Below, piece by piece: positions 53,300-64,000 of a stretch of 64,000 nucleotides of DNA (positions are counted from its first letter, which is position 1; every line of letters starts with the position of its first letter). Location: assembly GCA_022478985.1 (NCBI GenBank), contig JAKSZP010005644.1:1-64000 (forward strand), written 5' to 3'. The notes beneath the pieces were generated by a model. It saw nothing but the letters and a program-made list of their open reading frames with translations. It had not been told where the DNA came from and did no database searches. This stretch comes from Massospora cicadina. Lineage: Eukaryota; Entomophthoromycota; Entomophthoromycetes; Entomophthorales; Entomophthoraceae. The translations under genes and the position numbers were made by a program.

Positions 53300-55327
53300 T
53301 CAAGTGACTTTAGAGATGTTCCACTGGGGACCCTTATTTCTACAACAGGTTTAGCTCTTTTCTATAAGATTATTAGCGTTAATTGACGGGGTTGGTAAAA
53401 TTTATCACGCGTTTCAAAATTCAGTGGTCCAAAGGTAACCTCAAATTGTTTGAGGCATTCAATCATTGTAAAGGTATCTATATCTTTAGCCAATGCAGAT
53501 AGCAGCAAACAATGGAGTTCTGGGTAATCCTTTATAGCTTATTTCAAGGCGATATTCACGTCAAATTCAACCAGGCCTTGCCTACCATAAGAGCCTGTTC
53601 CTCATGGTGGAAATGGTTGGCAAACTCAGTAATAGTCTAATTCTTCTAGAATTAGATTATCATAATCTTGGCCTTTTGGGTAGCCATCTTCTCTGGGGCT
53701 GCCAAATTCACGTAGTAACACTTTCTAAACGTCAGCGTAGCTCCAACGGTCCTCATGGAAATATAACATAATAAAGATCTGACTTTGAATGTTTAAACTA
53801 TTGATCATAGTTGTATAATTGAACATATTATCATCTACATGCATTGTCATTCTAAACATCTTTATAAAAGACTGCACATTTCCTTGTCAGTCAGCCTTAA
53901 GCAGGCTGATAGGGGTAATTCGTTGAAAAAATTGGAATGGCAAACTGAAAGCGGCAGGTATGAACATAGCCTGTGAAGAACTAACTTGAGTTCATTGGTT
54001 GCTGGTACCCCATCAAACCCACGTGACTGACTATAGAACCAATTGAAGCGGGAACTTCCACTTGAGAAGTTAGCTCAAATAATACGGGCTGATTTTTTAA
54101 TTAAAGCAGACTCCACTTTGTTAAGAGCTTTCTCAACAGATCTTAATGTGTTCCTGGTGGTGTGCTCAGACTTTGTATTGCCACCATCCATTGATCAGAT
54201 CAGTCTCCATGTGTCACTCCCAAGTCAATACTTTTTCTCTATTCAGTTCCAGAAAATATCTGAATTGCTTCAAAATATTAATGTCACTTCATAGCTCGCA
54301 AATCAAATTTCTGGTCCTCATTATCTCAGCATTTTGATATCTGTTAGCATCCATAACATTCGAGTGATATGATGAAGCTTGTTGTTAGCCCCTAAATCAT
54401 CCCCTAAATCGTTAGTCAAGGTGACACAAGCACTTTTAGTTCGTTAATGTCATGGTGTATGGCCGCCTGTTGGCTCTGAAGGTATTAAAGCTCCTCTATA
54501 AGGGTGGTGGTCGCCTCAACATACTTCAAATATGATAAGAAATTCTCGTTTCTCAATGGGTATGCTGGCTGAGCTCCTAAAGATTCATATCACCGAACTT
54601 CCATTCTTGCAGCATTTATCACTTTCCCAGCTTCAGTTTAGAACTGATTTACTTCATGTACCCAAGAGTAAGTGATGCCCCATTCATTTATAGCCTGATT
54701 AATGATATCAATCATATTCTAGTTTAGAGATCAATAAGTTCATCCAGTCGTTGGTAACTTGATCACAGCACTTGTGGTTTGAGTCAATGGCCCATTGTAC
54801 TTCTTGTATATTGTTTTAAAGCTGATCATGAAAGGAGCGCATTGCATCCACATTCTGTTTGTTTTTAAGGAAGACTTCCATAATTAGAGCCATGTGATGA
54901 ACAATGGTCATTCAAGAATATCTCATGGTGGGCTGCAAGTATTCCAAAATATATTGCCCTAGATGTTTGATGCTGCTCATTAAAGACAACACTAGGTGGA
55001 TATATGACACGAAATTTCTCACAGACTTGCCATAGTTGGTCTTAGTTATGTTGTTGGTAAAATAAGGAATGTATAAGGTCGCTCACTCGTGATGCTATGA
55101 CTTAAACACTCCTATCAACATTTGACCAATATGCTATAGATGCTCCACAGAAGTGGTATATGAATAGTATCATCTTTATCCTGGAGTGTAACTCCATGCT
55201 ACTTTAGCGAAAGCCAGAAGAGAAGGACTAGGTGGATTTTCACAAAATAAAAGACCTTAGTTTTATGATTGTTTTGTCCTCCAGTGAAAGACTTCATTTA
55301 GTTGGTAAAGAATTATTGAATGGGGAG
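53300..55327 (-). pseudogene. Gag, first minus-strand family 2 element
   Basis: At about 53550-53645 the minus strand reads ITEFANHFHHEEQALMVGKA, the same capsid block as FVDHFYVEAQTLLTMK near 9220 and FYLETQMLLTSK near 22200. The 54100-55300 part is the long helical N-terminal half in many broken frames. No knuckle is convincing. Confidence 0.55.
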
Positions 55328-55345
55328 ACCCTGTATTGAGCACCA
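55328..55345 (-). other. Primer-binding site, first minus-strand element
   Basis: Plus-strand CCCTGTATTGAGCACCA, i.e. TGGTGCTCAATACAGGG on the sense strand, one substitution from the consensus site; it ends exactly at the LTR. Confidence 0.7.
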
Positions 55346-56020
55346 TGATGTAGAGCGCGAGACAAGCAACCTAATTGCATAGGTATATTTCCTTCCTGAA
55401 ATACCTCTTAATTCTATTCAATCGTAAATCCTCTATCCTGTGATGAGGTAATTTAGCAGAATATAATACAGAGCTATATGTAATATTCTTTATTACTTTA
55501 ACTTATGTTATAGTAAAGTAGTAGTTCAAGAATAGCTTCTGATAAGCACATATAAGTTTAGAAAATGATGATAGATTGGGTAGAAAGGAATAATATTCAT
55601 AGGAAATTCTCTAGCCATTGAACATCAATAGATTTAAGCTAAAATTATAAAAGTCAAGTAGTACAATGGACACAGGATTTATGATGATTAGATGGGTATA
55701 ATAGTGCCATCTATGGGGAAAGTTTGATTTAAAGGATAGAAATCACCCCGTGATGATTATAAAATGATTAGGGAGTCCAAAAAGGCTATTTCATTATAGC
55801 GTTTTAGAGGAAGCCTGATCACATTTGTTTTTGTTTTGACTATCAACTTTAAAAGATAACTATTTAAAGTTGAGTCAACACCTTTGACAACATCGCCTCA
55901 AGAACTTTAAAACTTGCTAAGCCTAATGTCACTATACCTAGGGGTAACAATGTGATACTTGTCAATGATAGAGCCCTATACTTCTTTTCTTCTTTTGATA
56001 AATCAAGTATGTTGCTAACA
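55346..56020 (-). repeat. 5' LTR, first minus-strand element
   Basis: Partner of 48791-49437. Its right end (GTTGCTAACA) is followed by TTGCCCCTTCAA, which is like the polypurine tract of the gag-protease element (TTGCCCCCTCAA), so internal sequence of a second element seems to adjoin it. Confidence 0.65.
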
Positions 56021-56110
56021 TTGCCCCTTCAAATTGGGATCTTGGTATCACCAGTTGCTGTTCAAATTAAAGGGTTCTGTTCACACCATTTAATAACAGT
56101 GGTTCCCCCC
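56021..56110 (-). other. Short internal scrap with polypurine-like end
   Basis: 90 bp between two LTRs, beginning with the polypurine-like match. Probably the 3' end of an element cut by the insertion of the next one. Confidence 0.35.
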
Positions 56111-56540
56111 AGTTGCAATTCTAGACTGCAACTGGGTAATATTGGCTCAAGTGTGTTTACACTTTAAATAGATACAGTTGTGCAAGAAAGATTACCTCCA
56201 AAAAACCGTTAAGCTAGGTATAATATAACCCTTTATTGAAAAATATCTCAAATCCGCCATAGTCTTAATAGGTACTGCTATCTTGGAGATCCGCCATCAA
56301 TATTATTCTTCAGAACGTGTGTCACAGCATATATCCCTCTTCATGCTGGACCAACCCTTTTTATAACTTGACTTTCAGTCAATAAACTTAATCTCCATCC
56401 CAAACCTTCTAGATTTCCCTCCTTCTGGTCCATTATTATTGAAGGATTGACTGTCTGAAATATAATGCTGCATACTCCAATTTTAGGCACATCATGATTA
56501 TTCTGTTCAGTCTTAGTAGCATTTTCACTGGTATCAGTTG
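56111..56540 (-). repeat. 3' LTR, second minus-strand element
   Basis: Matches 63620-64000 over its left ~370 bp; the right limit (near 56540) is uncertain because the partner LTR leaves the window. Confidence 0.75.
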
Positions 56541-57017
56541 ACTAGCAATGCTCAAAAAATTTCAAAAAAATAATTCTGATAATCATTATTAAGGGAACAG
56601 AAAAGGTTTAAGGGACTGAGCAAGCAGATAAGATTCAATTTATCAAAATATAGGTTCATAAAAAGTATACTATACAAAAGCCTAATGTTGGGTCAAATTG
56701 CTTTTGACATATCTGATTGAGGATGATTAGGATTAATTATGCCAAAGGATGTAGATAGCGAGGAAAGGGAAAAGGCGAGGTCTTTATGTTATTGGGGTAA
56801 TAGGGCTGGTGGCGATTTCCTATGGTTGGTTAAACCCAAATCGCACATTTTCACCACTTGACCAAACATAGGGGATTTATGACATGCCAGTAGCTGGAAG
56901 TCAAATTATTGATTGCAATGACCTGGAGTCTCCATGTCTTTCTGGAAACTCTCTAGGAACTTGTAGTGTACTTGGTTAACAATATGTACTTTGATAGGGT
57001 CTTTGAGCGTATACATA
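56541..57017 (-). other. Decayed pol 3' end
   Basis: Region between the LTR and the mariner insertion, presumably the C-terminal part of pol and the polypurine tract; no clear motif. Confidence 0.4.
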
Positions 57018-57571
57018 CACAGTGCATTCAAAAAGTTCTGGTACTAACGTTTCAAAGACACAACTTTACAAAGAAATAAACTTTCTTTTATCATAATTTA
57101 ACATGCAACCTTTACCTCTCTATACATATTCATATTGCTAAAACAATTGTTAAAAGGTATGCACATAGTTCCTATTTTGTATAACCATGTTTAAACCAGC
57201 TGTTGCATTCTTCTAAATTGTCTCTACTTTATCAAAAGGATGAACCTTCAGTGCCACCTTCAGATTAGAGAACAGAAAGAAGTCAGACAGAGCCAAATCT
57301 GGTGAATAGGGTGGATTTTTATAGTCTGAAGGTGGCACTGAAGGTTCATCCTTTTGATAAAGTAGAGACTATTCAGAATTATGTAACAGCTGGTTTAAAC
57401 ATGGTTATACAAAATAGGAACTATGTGCATACCTTTTAACAATTGTTTTAGCAATATGAATATGTATAGAGAGGTAAAGGTTGCATGTTAAATTATGATA
57501 AAAGAAAGTTTATTTCTTTGTAAAGTTTTGTCTTTAAAACGTTAGTCCCAAAACTTTTTGAATGCACTGTG
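57018..57571. mobile_element. Mariner-derived foldback element
   Basis: 554 bp flanked by TA (57016-57017 and 57572-57573). The ends are CACAGTGCATTCAAAAAGTT and its inverse. About 245 bp of each arm pair with the other, around a loop of about 60 bp (57290-57350). On the minus strand the left arm and loop encode PPYSPDLALSDFFLF and NLKVALKV, the C-terminal catalytic motif of mariner transposase with its third Asp. The element therefore looks like two inverted copies of a mariner 3' end, one slightly longer. It cannot make a transposase but has proper ends for mobilisation. Confidence 0.85.
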
Positions 57572-57579
57572 TATGTTTA

Positions 57580-58480
57580 GGTCCTCTCTATATTCTCAAA
57601 TGGCCCCTTCCAGATGTGCTCCAACTTGCCCATCCTACCAAACTCATGGCTATCATAGTAAAGCACTCACTCACCTATTCTAAAACAAAGCAAGTGGTGA
57701 CGATTCTAATTGTCATGTACTGCATTTCATTTTTTGGGTCAACGGGTTAGAGTAGGCCTTAGTTTAAAACTTTATAAGCGTTTAGGCGAGATTCTCCAAG
57801 TATCAACTGGGGTTTAATTCTTCTCAGTGAACGCTGGAGTACAGTATTAGCAGAAGGTCAGGTTGTCCCCCATACAGTAGTTGGAATTGTGACCTCCTTG
57901 TGGACAAGCGGAATGTAATGACTTAGGTGATTGATGGCGGAAGGTATGAAAAGGTTTCAACTGGTTGGTTTGCCTGACGCTAGTTTTTGTAGGATTCCAA
58001 ATAAAGTGCTGTTGCCCACTCCACTGTACCTTTGGTTTTGGGGTAATATGGCGTCAACAGGAAGCTGTGGACCCCCATCAGGTCATTTAGTTTGGCGATC
58101 ATATGTGAAGTGAAATTAGAACCATTATCTATAGAAGGAATTGTGAGCTTCCATGTTTGTAGATAATATTCTACAAAATTACTTTGACGGTCATTGTGGC
58201 CCCAAGTCTCAGATCCGTTTAGTTTCAACCCACTTTTTAAGGTGATCAATGGCCGCCACATTTATTTATAGCCTCCACTAGTGCTTAATGGCCTCCTAAC
58301 TTCAATTGGGATGGTGTCAAAAGTAACTTTCGGTGCTGCCAGGTGATATGAGGTAATTTTATATATGGCGCTTATGCTTAACACACAGCAGCGGCTATGG
58401 GATTCATGAACGTTGTAGTGCATCGATTCACAGTGATAGTGCTGATTTGGGCTTTTGTATATTTTCTAAAATATTCCATG
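57580..58480 (-). pseudogene. Integrase, second minus-strand family 2 element
   Basis: A 93-codon open segment (57980-58261) includes FVEYYLQTWKLTIPSIDNGS and NFTSHMIAKLNDLMGVHSFL then TPYYPKTKGTVEWATALYLE: the second acidic block (S-D-N-G read as I-D-N-G), the YHPQTNG block and the catalytic Glu. The C-terminal portion toward 57580 is badly decayed. Confidence 0.8.
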
Positions 58481-58739
58481 GCTTTTGCTTTAGTGAAAGC
58501 TGATGATCAGATCGTTACACTTGATTAGTCAGGGTATGATGTACTCACGGCCTTCTATTAATTTGAAAAGTTTTCTGTTCCTGATGGCGGTGTTTTCATT
58601 AGTCAGTCCAGGGCGCTTTGTACTTAATGTAGTTTGCTATTGTAAGCTGTGTTCAACATCTTGTCATCAAGGCCACTCACCATATAAGTGGTCAATGTGA
58701 TGGTAGAGATCCTAAATACCCATCAGCATTCTGATGCTT

Positions 58740-59060
58740 CATGCCTGGTTGGCGTTGAGTCTTAAAGTCATACATCTGCAACTTCAGCGCCCAGAAGCTA
58801 GGCGTCTCTATGGCTCCTTGAGGTCCTTCAGCCACCACAGCAAAGAGTGGTCAGTCACCACCGTGAAGTGAAATCAATAGATGTAAACTTTACATTGCTT
58901 GGAATTGTAGATCACCATTTAACATTCCTTTATGGTGACAGTGTAATTCCGCTTATGTATGTCTAACGTCTGGCTAAAGTACCCAACAGTTATTCTACCC
59001 CTTCGTTGTTGAGTTGGTATAAAACCTCTCTTGCAGCGGTGAGAGAGGTATGCGTCTTCT
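58740..59060 (-). pseudogene. RNase H, second minus-strand element
   Basis: Minus strand FTVVTDHSLLWWLKDLKEP (58810-58875) with the conserved TDHxxLxWL, followed by a decayed RLAxWxLKLQMYDFKTQ block at 58750-58800. Upstream, 58880-59060 holds the rest in broken frames. Confidence 0.75.
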
Positions 59061-59199
59061 TAAAAATGGTTTATCTAAATTTGAGTAAACAAGTAGTGGC
59101 GCAATAAAGAGACAAGTTCAAAGTCAATATAAATTCCAGCTGATAATTTGGTGTCCATTAAAATTATGTTCCATTTTTGATAGGTGGAATATCATTTTC

Positions 59200-60000
59200 T
59201 CTGTTTTACTAAAGTTTTCATGAACTTCCAATAGTATCTGAGCATTCTGAGGAAAACCTTGATGTTTTATTTTCTTTAGGTAATCCTCATCTTCTAGATC
59301 GCCTTATTTTGGCCAGTTGGGGCCGCAGGCCCTTATTGTCAATAATGAAACCCAGATACTTGAGTTGTTCTTGGAAGAAGTTACATTTCTTGAGCTTGAC
59401 TTTCAAGTTATTGGCGACAAGTCAGCAGAAAACTTCCTCCAGGTGCTGCAACTGGTGGTTGGATGTCCTCAAAAAGACATTTTTCTCATTTAACTAAACT
59501 AAAATGAAAGAAGTCTTCAAGTCCCCCAGTATACTGTTCATTGCACTTTGGAAAATGGCAGGGGAATTAAATAACTCTTATAGCATTTGCGTTGGTTGGA
59601 ACAGCCACTGGGTTGATATAATGGTTCATTTTTTTCCACCGGGAGGCATCTCTATCTGCCAGTAACTAAAAAATTAGATCAATGGCAGAGAAATACTTCT
59701 CTCCACTGTGTTGATTGAGCGAATTCTCAATCCTTGAAAGAGAGTAGGAGTCCTTCTTCGTTAGGCTGTTAATTTGCTGGTAGTCAATTACCACCTGGTT
59801 AGATCTATCTTTTTTAATTACAATAAAAACTGGTGACGCCCATGGGCTTTTAGATGGTACCAGCATTCCTTTATGAACCAGCTGATTGATCTCCTAAAGG
59901 ACGTTTTCGTCCACTGCCTTAAACTGGTGGATGGGATGGAGGCGTGTTGATGGATGGCTCCCTGAGTTGATATGGTGTAATAATGTCCTCACCGAACCCC
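59200..60000 (-). pseudogene. Reverse transcriptase, second minus-strand element
   Basis: The open segment 59666-59866 reads SKSPWASPVFIVIKKDRSNQ and VVIDYQQINSLTKKDSYSLS, then YFSAIDL, which are the first RT blocks. Around 59370-59560 come FQSAMNSILGDLKTS, a ruined YLDD box (stop-LNE), and QLKYLGFIIDNKGLRPQL. Catalysis is lost. Confidence 0.85.
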
Positions 60001-60147
60001 AATTTAAAGTCACTTATTTTGAGAATTTGCTTTAATTTCAAATAAAGTCATCGTCCAATCTTTCTCCTCTTCTGTAAGACTGACAAAGAATTTGTGCATC
60101 ATGAGTGAATGGATGGACTCACAATTTCCTCATCCAACCCGAACTCC

Positions 60148-60438
60148 TCATTTTTCTGACCTCTTACATGTCTTGCACTTTCTCCATAAGTAGAATGTAA
60201 AGGAACGTAATAGTTTGGTGCATTTCACCTGGATCAGATATGGATAAGAGATAGCTAGTAATACGCTAATCTCTCCATGATCTGGGAGAAACTCCCTGGC
60301 GCTGCAGTTGGCTCTTTCCATGAGAAGTTCAAGGGCAAACACCTTGCCATATAAACCCAGCGGTATCTTCAGGTTATTATCCAATTTTACTATGACTTGG
60401 TGACCCAGCGGAATGGTCACATGGTGGCCTGCCACCAA
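60148..60438 (-). pseudogene. dUTPase-like segment, second minus-strand element
   Basis: A 96-codon open frame: VTIPLGHQVIVKLDNNLKIP then LGLYGKVFALELLMERANCS and AREFLPDHGEISVLLAISYP. This parallels trimeric dUTPases: I-P-x-G-x-x-x-V-x-x-x-x-x-L-x-I-P-x-G-x-Y-G-x-V, the R-S-G-L-A region (here LLMERAN), and the V-x-D-x-Y-R-G-E-I-x-V-L-L region. It is the best-preserved of the three copies in the window. The key motif 1 Asp-Thr-Gly and the motif 3 Asp/Tyr are altered or ambiguous, so activity is doubtful. It lies exactly between protease and RT. Confidence 0.55.
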
Positions 60439-60689
60439 CGGAATGCCATCTAATTTAGAAATTTGATGTGGTAATATTGAGTTTGTCTGAAGCCATTTTT
60501 GGTAACTTATGGGTATAATCCCATATAAAATGCTATATTTATGAATAGTGGAGCTTTCTTCTCTCAGTTAGTTTCTCTTCTTAAGTAACTTAATGGAAGT
60601 CTCTGTCCAAGTATTGTCAGACTATTTACCTTAATTTAGTTTTGACGCCATATTTGCTATAAAGGAGGTTTTGACAAGGACATCACAAT

Positions 60690-60920
60690 GAGTGTTTGAG
60701 AGAATTATTGCTTGAGCTGCCACAACGAGTGATCTGAACCTTAGCAGCAGCACGCTGAAGGCCCTAGTGAGGTAGTCAAGTTGGGTCCATCCATCCCATA
60801 TTCTTTTTGATGATCAATATCTAGCAATAATCCCAAATTTTTGAATAGTTTAGCTGTTAACTATTAATAGGGTCACGCTATCTACTATGGACGAGTCAGA
60901 CCTTGCCCACACTAATAACA
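60690..60920 (-). pseudogene. Aspartic protease, second minus-strand element
   Basis: Minus strand: SSIVDSVTLLIVNS near 60880-60905 resembles the V-D-S-G-A-T-x-N-I block with Gly lost. In another frame, LGLLLDIDHQKEYGMDGPNL is comparable to KLAPDLKYNQDFGTAGPN of the gag-protease element. Confidence 0.6.
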
Positions 60921-63560
60921 ATGTACATGCACTCAGGAATAGTAAAATCTGTAGTGTTTGTTAAGTGTACGCCGTGCTTATTAGCCTGACCCAGGTATGA
61001 CTGTAATTACCCGCAGAGTAGGTGCTATTCTTCTCTAATTCTCCAAAAGGATAGCCACATTGACCCCTTACAATTTAGGCTTATTGCTGAAAGCGAAAGG
61101 CGAGTAATACTTCTCCAACTGGTGTGCGTAGGGTTTTGATACTATTTCAGCTGCCTGGACTATAATATTCCACAACAAAAGTGGGTAGTGACCGCTAGTG
61201 TTTCACTGGCAATTATGGATATATAGGTTAAGGCGTTGAGGTGTTAAGATTATGTTTAGGGATATGTGGAAATCTGGCGGAAGTAGATTATCCCATTTCC
61301 ACACCTCCCATTCTTTTCCTTGATCTTTGGTATCTGCTGCTCCCATGTGATGCACCTTGGGTTTAGGGCCCTTGGAGTTACATTGGTTGACAAAGTTTCC
61401 TTTTATTCCGAATTAGTGGGATTTGATCTGGAGGATATTGGTTTGTCCAGGTCTGATGGTAGTTAAGCGGCTTTCTCAACATCCTGCTGGTGGGGCTTGT
61501 TACAAATTTTCTCACTTTGGGATACTCTTTATCAGGTGCATCAAAGATTGCAGCGCAACAGAAAAGATAACTAACCATCTGGAATATGTTGTATTCGTCA
61601 TTCACCAATGGAGAATGACTTGTTACAGCTCTTTGTATAATTTTCAGGCGTTCTGCAAGGTGATCTGTGCATCATAATTGTTCAAGACCTTTGCGCCATA
61701 TAGCACATGAGCTTCTAGGTAGAAGCAATCAGCAAAGTTAAGGTTTTATTTATTCTTTTAGAAGTAGATGATGAGGAAGCCGGTCTTTTCTGGTAGTAAT
61801 ATCTCCACTCCGGCAAATCATTTATTTTGATGTTCTTTGCATTATGGTAAACAACCTAATTTTGCAGATCTTAAGCATGATATAATACAGACATTCTTGG
61901 TCCATCGAGTTCATGATAATCATTTGTTTAGTCCTGTCACTCGCGTCATCCATGCTAATTTGAATAACAACAAGAAGGAGTGTATGTTTCCCCTCTTGCC
62001 AAACTTCATCAAGTTGATTGGATTGACCATGAAGCTACTAGCATCTTTGGATGCTCAGCTAAGGCTTCGCAATACAATTGGTAAATCAGCCCCACTGGTT
62101 CTTGAGGCAAAGTTTAAGTGGTTCAAAGAAAATGAGCTGGCGGTGGGCGTAGGGCAAATGGATGTTTAGTCATGGCTGCCCAGAACAGCGGGAGCGGCAC
62201 AAGGGGAGTTTCCAGAATAGCAGTTTGGGTTAATCTGTCAGGTGTGGATATGGAGGTCAGAGCCACCATAATGTTTTGCTCCAGGGATGCTCCATCAATA
62301 GCAGATTCAGAGTCACTTTGACTAGAATCATGGGCATCAGAGAACATATCCTCTGATTTCTTGGGTGGGGCCCCATAAGCACTTATTGATTTCGCCTCTA
62401 ATCTCTTCCAAAAACTGATCTAATTTGTTATAAAAGTATTGACGCTCATCCTGAAAGGATTGCTCAAACTCCAACAATTTTAGTTCTGCATGGTGAGCAA
62501 GGCTTTCAGAGAAACGTTTTCCTTGGAGAGGCATGTGATCCTCAGGCTCTAGGATTTGCCCAGCATCATTTTTTGATCTGATATCCCCATACAGTTGAGT
62601 GGAAAATTGTAAAGCTTTGGTCAGGTGCTCATCAATCTTGCTGATTCTGTTATGGCCATGATGGACGCTATTCTTGAGATCTTGATTCTTATTTAAAAAG
62701 GTCGACTACTACTCCTGAAAGATGAACAAACTGTTAGTCCAGCTCCTCCACCATTTGCTGGATGGTTTGACCAATCTTGATGTGAGCCTCTCAATTGGAG
62801 GCCTCTGTTGCAGCATGCCTTTCCACCTCTGCCTTTAGATGATTCTTCACCTGGCTGAAGTAATGGGTCCCGTCAGCTACCCATTGAGAAGACGCTAAAC
62901 GTTTACCTAGCACTTTGGAAATTATACAATCCATATTGGCATTCAGTTGGTCCACAAGTTCATCCACTCGGCAAAGCTTCGCCTGTATGATGTTGGGTAT
63001 GTAATATGGCTGCGTGAACTTATCATATGGCTCCTTCCAGTCAATCTGCTATAAGATGGTTGTCCTGGCGTTGAGCTTCTGAGAACGCATACAAACTGCT
63101 GCTCTCAATGTATTGCCAGGATATGATGCACATGGCTTGGAAGATTGAAGGATTATGTATTGCGAAATTAGTTTGGTGTTTTGCACCTAGGTAGAGAGCT
63201 TATTAATCATGGAGGACATTGACATCTCCCAGAGTAAGTGATAGCTTGCATAACGTTAGTCTTGGCTTTAGTAATTTCAAAACATCCTAAGTTCACTTAG
63301 TTGAGGGCTTTAGAATGGGGTGGTATCCGCAGAGGAGCCATTCCATGAATTCTTTGACATGTTTGGGGAGTAAGCTTGCCAGTCTATCTATTGACTGAGA
63401 GGCCAGAAAACCTACGGGGATGAGCTTCATGGTGAGAGATTTGGTTTCCACATCTGAACTGCTGAGGTGGAAGTGGTCGAAGGGGGCTCTCCTGTGTCCA
63501 TGAGTTGAGGATACTTGTCCCTAAAGCTGATGGTGAAGCGGTTAGGATTTGGCTCATGGT
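60921..63560 (-). pseudogene. Gag, second minus-strand family 2 element
   Basis: Sense order: N-terminal region (63270-63520; IPVGFLASQSIDRLASLLPK then HVKEFMEWLL), helical middle (62120-63200; 62337-62534 is open with FEQSFQDERQYFYNKLDQFL), capsid block FGKRGNIHSFLLLFKLAW (61940-62010) comparable to FIPGEGSIASFLYVYEE, FADCFYLEAHVLYGAKVLNN (61665-61735), and a decayed knuckle with FGIKGNFVNQC near 61385-61425. Many breaks are present. Confidence 0.65.
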
Positions 63561-63601
63561 GTTGTATTCTTTTTATTGTCTATGTTATCATCAAAAGTTC
63601 C

Positions 63602-63618
63602 CCTGTAGTGAGCACCAG
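63602..63618 (-). other. Primer-binding site, second minus-strand element
   Basis: Plus-strand CCTGTAGTGAGCACCAG; the sense strand reads TGGTGCTCACTACAGG, identical to the consensus, two bases from the LTR. Confidence 0.75.
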
Positions 63619-63619
63619 A

Positions 63620-64000
63620 TGTTGCAATTATGGACTGAAACTGGCAACACAGGCACAGATATGTTTGCACTTCAAATAGTACAGATGTGTGAAGGCAGAG
63701 TACCTAAAAATAAGCGTCAAGCTAGATAATATATACATCTTTATTAAAAGTAAATTCTCCAAATCCGCCATAGTCTTGGTAGGTACTGCCAGCATGAAGA
63801 TTTGTTGTCAATAGTATTCTTCAGAATGTGTTTCGCCACATATATCCCTCTTTGTGATGGCTCAACCTTTTTTATACCTTAACCTTTAATGGGTAAAATT
63901 AGTACCAAGACTGACTTTCTAGAGTTTTTATCTCATTGTCCACTAATATTGGTGGTTTAAGCTGTCTGAAATATAATGCTACTTTCATAAGGTCGGGCAC
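63620..64000 (-). repeat. 5' LTR, second minus-strand element (partial)
   Basis: Begins TGTTGCAATT next to the primer-binding site and matches 56111 onward; truncated by the window end. Confidence 0.75.

Larger units (their letters stand above)
48791..56020 (-). mobile_element. Family 2 Ty3/gypsy element, minus strand (first)
   Basis: LTRs at about 48791-49437 (3') and 55346-56020 (5'), a primer-binding site at 55328-55345, then gag, protease, a dUTPase-like segment, RT, RNase H and integrase on the minus strand. The LTR pair shares blocks such as AATTCTCTAGCCAT, TCCTG(G/T)GAT and AAGTTGAGTCA/AAGTCAAGTCA but is strongly diverged, so the copy is old. All genes are broken. Confidence 0.8.
56111..64000 (-). 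mobile_element. Family 2 Ty3/gypsy element, minus strand (second)
   Basis: 3' LTR from 56111, then on the minus strand integrase (57580-58480), RNase H, RT, dUTPase-like segment, protease and gag (to about 63560), a primer-binding site at 63602-63618, and a 5' LTR from 63620 that runs off the window. LTRs share AAATCCGCCATAGTCTT, TAGGTACTGC, ATATATCCCTCTT and CTGTCTGAAATATAATGCT. A mariner foldback is inserted at 57018-57571. Genes are broken throughout. Confidence 0.85.

Noticed and set aside
61837..62169. 110-codon plus-strand ORF
   Set aside because: The minus strand of the same DNA encodes the conserved capsid block of gag; the plus frame is a shadow.
49870..63560. An envelope-like gene or other sign of an infectious retrovirus in the minus-strand elements
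   Set aside because: After integrase there is too little space and no open frame with signal peptide or membrane anchor; the elements look like ordinary retrotransposons.
1..64000. CRISPR arrays, bacterial operons, ribosome-binding sites, rRNA
   Set aside because: No regularly spaced short repeats or prokaryotic gene organisation; all content is eukaryotic retroelement DNA.

Overview
This window looks like repeat-dominated, AT-rich DNA from a large eukaryotic genome. I found no intact host gene, no rRNA and no canonical tRNA gene. Nearly everything recognisable is a retroelement or a piece of one: Ty3/gypsy-type LTR elements, an APE-type LINE with zinc-knuckle ORF1, tRNA-headed SINEs, LINE-derived ORF1-only elements, and a mariner-derived foldback. 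A fungus with an expanded genome is my best guess, because of the compact gypsy pol types, the LINE with a zf-RVT-like C-terminus, and decay dominated by transitions. The sequence alone does not prove the lineage.

Layout. 1-6.1 kb: decayed gypsy pol (+) and a minus-strand gag remnant. 6.13-18.87 kb: a nearly complete but heavily mutated gypsy element (family 1, +). Its 5' LTR carries an extra ~890-bp segment, and its 3' LTR was later split by a 5.2-kb LINE with a 17-bp target-site duplication. 19.9-26.6 kb: an ORF1-only LINE derivative, itself split by a complete 4.8-kb LTR element (two 836-bp LTRs, GTGAA duplication) that encodes only gag and protease. 26.6-36.5 kb: AT-rich spacer with four related SINE copies (two forming an inverted pair at one target), two short truncated retro-insertions, a minus-oriented tail fragment, and a second, better preserved ORF1-only element. 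36.5-64 kb: a pile of nested family 2 gypsy elements. One is on the plus strand (39.8-48.4 kb, interrupted by a SINE) and two are on the minus strand (48.8-56.0 kb and 56.1 kb to beyond the window end). The last has a 554-bp mariner foldback near its integrase.

How the parts relate. The family 2 elements appear to carry a dUTPase-like segment between protease and reverse transcriptase; family 1 does not. The gag-protease element resembles family 1 gag and protease and would need RT and integrase in trans. The LINE, both ORF1-only elements and both SINE head types end in the same ~30-bp 3' tail (core GTCCCCTGGTCGG then ACCTCAAATAAA), which suggests that one LINE reverse transcriptase mobilises all of them. 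Several gypsy elements share a primer-binding site beginning TGGTGCTCACTACAGGGG. At three places an LTR has internal element sequence on both sides, as expected for tandem elements sharing an LTR. All coordinates of degenerate domains are approximate and come from reading translated motifs by eye.
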